From NCBI RefSeq assembly GCF_963678635.1, contig NC_087063.1, positions 65,586,471 to 65,650,470 on the forward strand: a DNA stretch of 64,000 nt, in the 5' to 3' direction. Source of the DNA: Symsagittifera roscoffensis (Eukaryota; Xenacoelomorpha; Acoela; Convolutidae). This document shows positions 9,901 to 17,346 of this stretch, piece by piece. Both the position numbers and the translations under genes were made by a program. Every line of letters begins with the position of its first letter. Within the stretch, counting starts at the first letter, position 1. The notes under the pieces were generated by a model. The model saw only the letters and a program-made list of their open reading frames with translations. It made no database searches and was not told where the DNA came from.

Positions 9901-12900
9901 ATAGGAATAGAAACTACTCCTATAATAGAAATAGAAGTTATTCAAACAACCGAAACCAGAATTATCCAAACAATCGATCAAGGAATAACTCATATAATAG
10001 ATCGAACTATAACAGACCAAACAATAATTACCAAAACAGATCGCGAAATAATTCACAAAATCGACACCCAAGTTATAATAATCGTTACAGAAATTATTCC
10101 CAATCACCACACCGGAATAATAATCACTATAATACCTCTAATAATCGTCATAGAAGCAGTACACCTAAACATCAAAGACAAATCAATCAAGTACAAGCTA
10201 ACCCAGAAACAACATCAGACCCTCCAGGTATTGATGACACAGTAACTGATGCGTTACAACTCAATCAAATAAATTGTACATCATCAGATTCAGAAAGTGA
10301 TACTGAAAACACTCTTGCTATCAATATGATAAAAGTCGAAAATGACTATGAATCTGTCATATATGAACAACCCTTTCCATCACACATATATGAAAATCAA
10401 TCAGAATTTCTTCAAAATTATTACACTACACCCATTAATTCCACACCAACAACGCAAGAAACAAATGCAAAAAATACTACAGAACAACCCAATCAAAATG
10501 TCAAAACAAAATGCTTAAATACAAACCACATTTATCAAAATATACAAAAAGAACAACCCAAAGAAAAAATTTGGACAATACCATTTCTCTTAGAAAGCCC
10601 AAGAAATAAAGAATTTCAACCACCAGACCTTGAAATAGATTTTTTAATTGATTCAGGAGCAGAATCAAACATAATAAACATCCCCACATGGAATGAAATA
10701 AAATCCTTACACCCAAAGCTAACACCTCTTGAAACCTCCAGCAAACTAGCAACAGCACAAGGATCAACATTGATAAACTACGGAAAAATCCAATTATTTC
10801 TCCTCCCTACCAGAACAATGGAGCAAAGTAAAATTCTAAACAAGCCATTTAAACAAATATTCCATATCACTGATATTAAATATAATATCATTGGAATACC
10901 ATTTATTTCAAAGTATATACCAACAATTAACATACTAAATAGTAAAATATTAATCAAAGATAAATATACAAAAACAAAAGAAACATCCCTAACATTTTTT
11001 CAAAGATTAAATAAACAACCACCATTCTTTTCAAAATTCTATCCAATATATAACCAACAAAGAAAACACCTGAAACCACTATCAGGAAACATCTATAATT
11101 TTTCAATCAAACAAGTTCACCAATATGATAAAGAACAAAACAAACAAAAATTTTATATGTCAGATTTCGAATTCAAACCTATTCATAAATTTTTCAAAAT
11201 CACAATCTCTTCAATAAAATATTTGAAAAATTCGAATTCAGATATTATTTCCTTACATGTTTATAACAACACACCTTACCAAGTAACATTACCTTTAGGA
11301 CTCTTAGGATATTGTGAAACTAACGCCACAATATCACCAATACACGAAAAAGCCTATCGCGTAAATAATATACTCCAATTACTAGATATTTGCCAATCTA
11401 CAATTCTTAATGAAGAATTATCTATAAATAATATAATAAGTAACGAAAACAGAAATACGGATTATTTCACAAAAACTCCATATTTCAAACCTACATTCAA
11501 CATAAGTAACTACACAGAGGACCAACAGAAATTTTTAACAATGTTTAATTTCCAACATTCACAAATAACACAAGACGAATTTGAAAAGTTAGCCAAACAG
11601 CTAATTAAATATTCATCAGTCTATGCAACATCAAAATTCGATGTTGGCAAAATCAGTTCATCACTACATCTCCCATTAAAACCAGACGCAGTTTTCAAAA
11701 AACAAAGAGCAAGTAAAGTACCAATTCACTTACATGATAAAGTGAACAGATTACTCGATATTTTAGAACAGTACAATATTATATCACCAGTTAATAAAGA
11801 AGAACAACCAAAAGGCAACACATTTATCAACCCCGTTATCATTCTAGCTAAAGGAGAATCATTAAAAATCGTTCTCGATGCTAGATACCTCAATTCACTC
11901 ATAGATGAATCGAAATGTAATTGGCCCATTGAACCAATACAAGTTATTCTAACAAAAATAAACGGCAAATACTTCACAACCGCCGATATGAATAGTGCAT
12001 ACAATCAAATGCCACTAGATGAACAATCACGACGTTTAACACAATTTGTTATCGGAAACCAACAATATGAATTCAACCGCTTATTCTATGGAATATCCAT
12101 AGGACCAGCAGCATTTTCAGCTTTTATGAGCAAAATTTTTAGACCACTAATACTCAAGAAAAACGCAATCACCTATCTAGACGATGTTTTTATGCAATCA
12201 CAAACAAAAGACGAAATGTTCAAAGTTTTAGAAACATATCACCAAATACTTCAGAACGAAAATCTGAAGGCCGCCCCCGATAAATCACACTTCTTTTTGA
12301 CAAGAGTTAAATTCTTAGAACATAACATAGAAAGAAAAACAATCACTCCACTGAAATCACGCATTGACGCTATTCAAAAACTTCAACCACCAACAAATAA
12401 AAAGAAAATCCAAGAATTCCTTGGAATGTTAAACTTTTTAAGTAAATATGTTTATAAAATGCAATTATACCTCCGACCATTTTATAACATCCTTAGACAA
12501 CAAAATAACTTTGAATGGAATACAGAACATCAAGCACGATTCAAAGAAATAAAGAAACTTTTAACTGAACAAATTTCAAACACAATTCCAGACCCTGATC
12601 AACCATTTTATGCAATGTGCGATGCTTCGAACTTTGGCATCGGCGCAGCACTATTACAATCACATAATGGTACAAATAAAATGAACCTGATATCAGCAAA
12701 TTCTCGATTATTCACTCAAGCAGAGCTACGACTCTCAACCCTAATGAGAGAATGTACAGCCATAATCTATACACTTACAGAATATGAATTTTTGATACTT
12801 GGATCGAAACATCCAACAGTTCTATTCACAGACCACAAACCAATCATTTTTCTTTTTACACAAAAATCTAACCCAAACCACCGAGTTTACAGATTTCAAC

Positions 12901-15188
12901 TAATTCTAATGAAGTTTCCAAACTTACATATAGTTTGGACTGCAGGAAAAAATCTTGCATTACCAGACACCTTAAGTCGAAATACACCACCTGAATTACT
13001 TACACGAAAAACAACAGTTGAAATACCCAAAAACATAAAATTCTACCTTGCAGAAAACGAAACATCACCTCGATTAGAATGCAAATATGCAGTTAAAACT
13101 GATATTGAACAATCACAAATAAATAATTTACAACATTTCCCACTTTATTTAGATTGTCAAAATAATCATTATGAAGTTGATTTACTTGGAACATCAACTT
13201 TCAAACCAATCCCATATTCTCAATGGATAAAAAATAACACCCAACAAAAACGAACAAAACAACACCTGCCTAAAAAAGACCATTTTCCACTAATTGAAAA
13301 AGAAGATTTAACTGATAAAATAAATTTATCAGGACCACAAACAAATGATTCAAAATACACAATAAATCAAGTTTTTGACCTTCACGACCCACTTGATACA
13401 ATACCCTTATCTAAATTCGAAATTGAAAACATTTTTCTCCCCCCAACAGATACGATTACAAATTCAACACTGAAACAATATCAAAATCTTGACCCGATAA
13501 TTAGACAACTGAAATCATGGCACAAATATAAAACTAAACCTATCAAAGCAGATTCAACCATTCTAGGAAACAAAACACTCCTCCGATACTTTCGCAAATT
13601 TCATAACACAACAATTAACGAAAATACAGACCTTTTAGAGTATAACCTGAATGAATCTACAGTTCCCTGTCTCCCTATAAGTATGATTCTTATAGCTTTT
13701 AATATTTCACATACACAAAATATTAAAGGACACTCTGGATCAGAAAAAACATATTCAAATTTTATACAAAATTTTTACTTCCCAAATGCACCAATTTGGA
13801 TAAAAGTACTATGCAATGATTGTATAGTATGTCAACTAAATAAACCTTACCCAAATCAAAAACAAATAGCACATAAACAAGATTTTAAAGGACAAAGTCT
13901 GTACTTTAATCACCGTATCTCATTTGATACTAAAGGACCAATTTCACCCTCATCAGAAGGAAACTCCTACATTATGGTAATTGTTGACGCATTCACACAC
14001 TATGTAGCACTTAACCCAGTACCACATTGTAACGCTTATTACGCTTACACAACACTCTATGAACACTGGATAGCAAAATTCGGACTACCAGAAATTTTAG
14101 TCACAGACAATGGTACAGAATTCATAAATAATGAAATAATAACACTATGTCATTTATACAACATTAAACATAAACCACGTACATCTCATGCACCTTGGAC
14201 AAACGGATTAGTCGAAGGTATGAACCGTTCATTACAAGAATATCTTAGATGTATCATCAACGGAAATGATACCAAATATACCGAATGGTCAGCAGATGTA
14301 AAATTATTTCCCTTAGCATATAATTCACAAATTACGACAACTTTAGGAATGTCACCATATGAAATGGTTTTTAACCAAAAGCCACGCAAACCAATAATGT
14401 TTACAGCAAATTCACATAAAAACGCACAAGGTTATTGCCAACCAAATAAAGACTCAATTTGTTATAACCTACCTTTACATACACACGATGAAGATCATTT
14501 TCATCACCCACAAATTCTTAAATTAGCCTCCGGTACACACACCGAATGGATTTTAAATAGAGATAAGAAACACAATGAAATTTACCAAAAAATAACGAAA
14601 AAGTTATTACAAAGACAAAACATAAATGAACAAATCAATTCACGTTTTACACCAGCTTCCGATTTAAAAATTGGAACATTTGTTTTAATACCTAATTTTA
14701 ATACTCAAAAAGGAATTTCTAAAAAATTACAACCCCTCCGAAAAGGACCCTACCAAATAATTGCAAAACCCACTGATGTCACATATAAAATTATCGACTC
14801 AAACAAAAAAGAAATCGTTCAACATCGAAACAACCTATTACCTTATTACCCAAAAGAATACGCACTCCGCGAATTAACTCAATTATATTCTTTCACAGGA
14901 TTAAAAATCGTTCAAAATGAACCACATCTGAAAAACACAGAACAAAATGATAACCCCACCGACAATCAAAACACAAAACCAACCACCACCAAAAACAATA
15001 CACAAAACCATAAAGAATCTCCAAAACAAAGAAAAAATAGAAAAATGACAGAACAAATAATACCCCAAGAAGAAATAGACAAATCAGAACATAGAAAAAC
15101 AACAAGACTCCGAAATCAACCACGTAAAAACTACAAAATGTTCATCCCCCAATCTAAAATATTAAAGAAAGTAGAATTTAAAAAGTAA
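6966..15188 (+). CDS. gag-pol: Gag-Pol polyprotein (2740 aa) of copy 1
   Basis: One uninterrupted frame encodes the structural and replication enzymes. Residues 1-600 are a long Gag N-terminus with a Gln/Asn-rich part. About 600-800 is a retrotransposon gag core, followed by a CCHC zinc knuckle (C842, C845, H850, C855) and an Asn/Arg/Ser/Tyr-rich disordered stretch (about 920-1070). The aspartic protease has DSGA at D1229. The RT (about 1585-1780) has YLDD at 1737-1740. RNase H has D1886 and a closing PDTLSR motif near 2000. The integrase has H2249, H2256, C2283, C2286 and the catalytic D2321, D2381, E2417 with a 35-residue D-E spacing, then a GPY motif near 2594. Residue 1785 is Glu where copy 2 and the family have Gly (FLGH motif), which may reduce activity. 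Gag and Pol are not separated by a stop or frameshift, so control of their ratio must differ from most relatives. Confidence 0.95.
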   Translation: MSSTHTPGNETPDDDEIFPFIVDADTDRGQHIFCQNLLVNLFEPGISPCKTEFPDVKIKRQIIDHYLKDICNITQQYGIYSIEFTSPNHNNRTYTIQTDDLDLEFSKVFSEYIKSIQYHNSQRANSIFTNEVFAIIYSYISILENELPLTNVSPTETSKHLRVRHEITLLSSYLNIIKENFTKDDVSQHTKHDLQKILAWFIIDYFTHNIDLIAQARKNFRPQNSNDDTAITEQSDYVWDPEWSHPAFISFPQSISSQAIGTISYIRDYVRVIPLTIDATPLNYNTFLPDTQNNSLNSTVIHNENLNGTRNLTQQDIQTPSHFINEEIVHTTTTQQSISPIRPNLTTPRNTNPSQTQVTLQSTVKPSVAPKYSHMDYQTYRPMTIPSKTRKTFTRNNFADHNYNYTHPSKTNYQPQRNFNQYTKPRNWDNPTAQYNSKNFQPNPPQDRSENYPFFQQNKNKKQTSYQMDYLSSDEDFLQPDIFAPNTQEYRRQGIQKTRTNHRNFSPQSIDAQYQQPIQQQNPINIQSFQPIQQQNPMTTHSYQPSQMQNEIPLPYYLQQHEITRNQLSNFSQMPNAAESLQMTMNPYLMGGSSITSNKPLMVFTGTDPEYSVEDYLNAVTANLILNIGPEPINTPLHQNWIHRRTALIQTTLDGAAQKWFSVLPLEIKSNWKRFTQEFSKMFDSERNKQQQRVLCNEIRRLPNETIKQIAVRIETLVRKAYSLNTHDYKNTKMTEILMMTLTPQLRKIAIKKRASHPSSIREPDLDFRKLVDKLEQAEITMKLEETENLKLQYVNKIEMTPTNINNIQESDTDLVEKITEILNIYEKNPNFKGKPSFKKWCNYCRRYGHSISECRQKQQDSQNKPQKYKEPNKSFYQYMKKDQNLPNKNVYSNNSSGKPLPNNTNYTRNQSPYNSSYRGRSPERRNTQNSSQNHYNRPNSRNNYSRSNSNTQRFVSRSNSQSRNNYYPNNQSRNSSYNRNRNYSYNRNRSYSNNRNQNYPNNRSRNNSYNRSNYNRPNNNYQNRSRNNSQNRHPSYNNRYRNYSQSPHRNNNHYNTSNNRHRSSTPKHQRQINQVQANPETTSDPPGIDDTVTDALQLNQINCTSSDSESDTENTLAINMIKVENDYESVIYEQPFPSHIYENQSEFLQNYYTTPINSTPTTQETNAKNTTEQPNQNVKTKCLNTNHIYQNIQKEQPKEKIWTIPFLLESPRNKEFQPPDLEIDFLIDSGAESNIINIPTWNEIKSLHPKLTPLETSSKLATAQGSTLINYGKIQLFLLPTRTMEQSKILNKPFKQIFHITDIKYNIIGIPFISKYIPTINILNSKILIKDKYTKTKETSLTFFQRLNKQPPFFSKFYPIYNQQRKHLKPLSGNIYNFSIKQVHQYDKEQNKQKFYMSDFEFKPIHKFFKITISSIKYLKNSNSDIISLHVYNNTPYQVTLPLGLLGYCETNATISPIHEKAYRVNNILQLLDICQSTILNEELSINNIISNENRNTDYFTKTPYFKPTFNISNYTEDQQKFLTMFNFQHSQITQDEFEKLAKQLIKYSSVYATSKFDVGKISSSLHLPLKPDAVFKKQRASKVPIHLHDKVNRLLDILEQYNIISPVNKEEQPKGNTFINPVIILAKGESLKIVLDARYLNSLIDESKCNWPIEPIQVILTKINGKYFTTADMNSAYNQMPLDEQSRRLTQFVIGNQQYEFNRLFYGISIGPAAFSAFMSKIFRPLILKKNAITYLDDVFMQSQTKDEMFKVLETYHQILQNENLKAAPDKSHFFLTRVKFLEHNIERKTITPLKSRIDAIQKLQPPTNKKKIQEFLGMLNFLSKYVYKMQLYLRPFYNILRQQNNFEWNTEHQARFKEIKKLLTEQISNTIPDPDQPFYAMCDASNFGIGAALLQSHNGTNKMNLISANSRLFTQAELRLSTLMRECTAIIYTLTEYEFLILGSKHPTVLFTDHKPIIFLFTQKSNPNHRVYRFQLILMKFPNLHIVWTAGKNLALPDTLSRNTPPELLTRKTTVEIPKNIKFYLAENETSPRLECKYAVKTDIEQSQINNLQHFPLYLDCQNNHYEVDLLGTSTFKPIPYSQWIKNNTQQKRTKQHLPKKDHFPLIEKEDLTDKINLSGPQTNDSKYTINQVFDLHDPLDTIPLSKFEIENIFLPPTDTITNSTLKQYQNLDPIIRQLKSWHKYKTKPIKADSTILGNKTLLRYFRKFHNTTINENTDLLEYNLNESTVPCLPISMILIAFNISHTQNIKGHSGSEKTYSNFIQNFYFPNAPIWIKVLCNDCIVCQLNKPYPNQKQIAHKQDFKGQSLYFNHRISFDTKGPISPSSEGNSYIMVIVDAFTHYVALNPVPHCNAYYAYTTLYEHWIAKFGLPEILVTDNGTEFINNEIITLCHLYNIKHKPRTSHAPWTNGLVEGMNRSLQEYLRCIINGNDTKYTEWSADVKLFPLAYNSQITTTLGMSPYEMVFNQKPRKPIMFTANSHKNAQGYCQPNKDSICYNLPLHTHDEDHFHHPQILKLASGTHTEWILNRDKKHNEIYQKITKKLLQRQNINEQINSRFTPASDLKIGTFVLIPNFNTQKGISKKLQPLRKGPYQIIAKPTDVTYKIIDSNKKEIVQHRNNLLPYYPKEYALRELTQLYSFTGLKIVQNEPHLKNTEQNDNPTDNQNTKPTTTKNNTQNHKESPKQRKNRKMTEQIIPQEEIDKSEHRKTTRLRNQPRKNYKMFIPQSKILKKVEFKK
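6985..6993 (+). promoter_or_regulatory. Conserved 5' splice site just after the gag start codon
   Basis: CAG|GTAACG here, with the exon ending at 6987, 22 nt after the A of the gag ATG. Copy 2 has CAG|GTGAAG at the same place (exon end 51305). Both fit the GTRA donor consensus although two of the six intron bases differ. The donor leaves seven codons plus one base of gag, and this phase matches the acceptor candidates in the ATG-less frame at 16279/16280 and 16342/16343. Confidence 0.55.
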
Positions 15189-15788
15189 TTTTAAGATTTT
15201 ATACTTCACAATCTTGAAACCTCCGTAACATTTTTCATTTCAATTTTTCAAAATAACATGCTCACAAGTAAGCAATAATTCTAGTTCAAAATAGACCAAT
15301 AGGATTCATCCAATCCGCCACTTTCTCTAACTCAAACTAAGATCAATTAGACGAATAATCTAGAACTCCAGGCACATCTCTAACTATAACTTTACAACCT
15401 CCAGGTTAAAAATAAGCAAACCACTCCAACTTGACAGCTAAAATAAATATCACCATAATACCGTACCCCTCCCTTATCTAATAACCCAAAGATCAACAAT
15501 ATTTCCCCAACTCAGACCACGAATACCCCCAAAACAAATTTGATAACTTAGCCTAAAGTCACAAAATGAAGATTTTAATTAGCCTAAAGTATAAAAATCT
15601 CACCATACCCCGGATCATTTGACAAACAAAAATAAAGAAAAAGACGACCTCCCAGCCACCATGAAAATTGCCCCCAACAATTTTTTACGAAACTCAACCC
15701 ACTTGTCAAAAAACTAATAAATAATTCGACCACACTAGAAAATCGCCTCAAACAGCAAAATATATTCAACCAAGAGATCATTTCTTAA
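15189..15788 (+). other. Non-coding spacer between pol and the small membrane genes
   Basis: This 600-nt stretch has no frame conserved between the copies; it differs by at least one indel from 59507-60105 in copy 2. It contains only very short ATG frames, one of which (near 15659) has a Kozak-like GCCACCATG. Confidence 0.5.
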
Positions 15789-16019
15789 ATGCTTTTCTCT
15801 CAAACAGTCGCTCAAATACTTATCAATTTTAAACATTTTTTTTCAATACTTCAAGCCTTTATAATATTTCTTTTTGATATCATTGAATCTTTTCTAATAA
15901 TCATAATAATTTTTTGTAACATTTTTTTAATTTTCTACACAATAATTGAACTATTCCTCCAACTTTCCAAAACCCTTGAATATATCCACAGGTACGATTT
16001 TACAAGCTTGTCTAAATGA
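15789..16019 (+). CDS. 76-aa hydrophobic membrane protein, viroporin-like
   Basis: The frame encodes a 76-residue protein whose middle (about residues 20-60) is almost entirely Ile, Leu and Phe with a single Cys, enough for one long or two short membrane helices. The C-terminus is polar (LEYIHRYD). Copy 2 has an equally long frame (60106-60336); most differences there are Ile/Leu or other conservative swaps, so hydrophobicity is maintained. Its stop overlaps the next start as ATGA. It contains a conserved CCACAG|GTACGA that could be a splice site. The size and nature recall viral small membrane proteins (viroporins), but no homology is shown. Confidence 0.65.
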   Translation: MLFSQTVAQILINFKHFFSILQAFIIFLFDIIESFLIIIIIFCNIFLIFYTIIELFLQLSKTLEYIHRYDFTSLSK

Positions 16020-16204
16020 TACGAACAATTTTCAGTAGAACTGATATTTTTTTATTGTTTGTAATCTTCATAACATTTTTATCATCCCTCATTTTGACCA
16101 TATGTAAATGTATAAAGAAAGCAATCATCACATTTGCCCTAGCAACAATTTTTCTAATTCTTTTTTTAGAAGAATATTATAATAAACATAAACCTTCTCA
16201 CTAA
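16016..16204 (+). CDS. 62-aa hydrophobic membrane protein
   Basis: The frame starts inside the stop of the 76-aa gene (ATGA overlap at 16016-16019), an arrangement typical of coupled termination and re-initiation. The 62-residue product has two hydrophobic segments (about residues 9-29 and 35-52) separated by a Cys/Lys turn (CKCIKK), and a charged tail (EEYYNKHK). Copy 2 carries the same frame (60333-60521) with few changes. It is probably co-expressed with the 76-aa protein as a membrane pair. No family is recognised. Confidence 0.65.
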   Translation: MIRTIFSRTDIFLLFVIFITFLSSLILTICKCIKKAIITFALATIFLILFLEEYYNKHKPSH

Positions 16205-16209
16205 AGTAA

Positions 16210-17346
16210 CAATTCAAAAATCCATCAAAAATTGCTACCCAACAGTCACAGAATCAGTCTTCACCGACATCATCCCAAGATAATCCAACACCACCTCCAA
16301 CTACTCAAAATAATCAAACATCTACACGAATTTCTTTTCAAGACAATCCATACACTTTTGAAGAACGGCACGCTCGTTTATCTGAACCACTAGAACCAGT
16401 TCAACGACAAGCATCCCTAAGTGAACCAACATATAATCTTTACCCAACACTACCACAAGAACTAAGTAGAATACGAAACCTTAGTCAAAACCAAAACACA
16501 ACAGAAATAAATAGACAAATTATACATCCTCGACGAAATAGAAATTTTCAAACTCCCCGAGTTCATTTTGATATACCTCAATCCCCAACACAAACCACTC
16601 CAGAAAACACCACTGGTATCACACCAGAAACTCCTACACTTTTTTCACAACGTAGCACCTCAAGCCTACCCTCAGATTATTTAGGTTCAACACCAACATC
16701 TGAACAAATACGTGAAAATCCCTTTAACCCCCCAAACCTAACATCACGACTACCATATTGGACTACAAATTCATTTACACAAGGTGAACCAAATTTAGTC
16801 AATGACCCCATAGATATTTCTACGGATACAACAACATCCTCATCACTACCAGAAACATTATCACTACCATCAACACCATCAACAAGTCAATTTTCACCAC
16901 CACCCTTTAACTTAAATTTTCCAAATAATCTCGACGCCAGATATCGAGAACAATCATCAATAAATATTCCTTTAAGACTAGATTGGAATACATTCACAGC
17001 ACCTCCACCATTATTTGGACAACATCAAGAAAGTAACCGCCTTCATAACTGGGCACTTAATAGATTACAATATCGCCAAGATATTCACAACGATATCCGT
17101 GATCACAATATTCAAATACTCCAACAAAACAGTTTACAATTAAAGTTTGAAATCACAGTTAAATTAAACAATATTACACAACATCCCTACCCATTAAATC
17201 CACCTAACATAACAGCACAATCACTACCACCACCTTTTATAACTACTGAAGTAATATACAAATACGACAGATATACCAAAAACACAATTGGTTACATTAC
17301 ATTTTATAACCCATACTCAGGATTATCATACACATGTATATTCTAA
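16210..17346 (+). CDS. ATG-less 378-codon frame, conserved protein of unknown function
   Basis: The frame is open from the stop at 16207-16209 to TAA at 17344-17346 and contains no ATG, and I saw no GTG, TTG or CTG codon either. Residues 1 to about 235 are rich in Ser, Pro, Thr, Gln and Asn. The last 140 residues look globular (LRLDWNTF, NWALNRLQYRQDIHND). Copy 2 (60527-61663) has exactly the same length without stops. From about codon 240 onward I count about 10 synonymous and 1 replacement difference, strong evidence for a selected protein. It overlaps the env start by 13 nt. Because it lacks a start codon, it probably begins on a spliced mRNA: two acceptor candidates here are in phase with the donor after the gag ATG. 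Non-AUG initiation is the alternative. A -1 slip from the 62-aa frame is excluded by the stop at 16207. Confidence 0.75.
   Translation, partial: QFKNPSKIATQQSQNQSSPTSSQDNPTPPPTTQNNQTSTRISFQDNPYTFEERHARLSEPLEPVQRQASLSEPTYNLYPTLPQELSRIRNLSQNQNTTEINRQIIHPRRNRNFQTPRVHFDIPQSPTQTTPENTTGITPETPTLFSQRSTSSLPSDYLGSTPTSEQIRENPFNPPNLTSRLPYWTTNSFTQGEPNLVNDPIDISTDTTTSSSLPETLSLPSTPSTSQFSPPPFNLNFPNNLDARYREQSSINIPLRLDWNTFTAPPPLFGQHQESNRLHNWALNRLQYRQDIHNDIRDHNIQILQQNSLQLKFEITVKLNNITQHPYPLNPPNITAQSLPPPFITTEVIYKYDRYTKNTIGYITFYNPYSGLSYTCIF
16262..16345 (+). promoter_or_regulatory. Candidate 3' splice sites for the ATG-less frame
   Basis: Two AG sites leave the phase needed to join the donor at 6987. One is CATCATCCCAAG, with the exon starting at 16280. 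The other is TTTCTTTTCAAG, with the exon starting at 16343 and the better pyrimidine tract. Both are unchanged in copy 2; the second exon would start there at 60660. Which one is used, if either, cannot be told from sequence alone. Confidence 0.4.

Noticed and set aside
9634-10245. 203-codon plus-strand frame overlapping gag-pol
   Set aside because: It lies in another frame of the Asn/Arg/Ser/Tyr-rich gag region. Its Ile/Thr-rich product follows from that repetitive codon pattern, and the copy 2 equivalent has a different extent (54147-54563).
16016-17346. Expression of the ATG-less frame by -1 frameshifting from the 62-aa gene
   Set aside because: A stop at 16207-16209 in the ATG-less frame lies beyond the end of the 62-aa gene at 16204, so a slip before 16204 would terminate at once.
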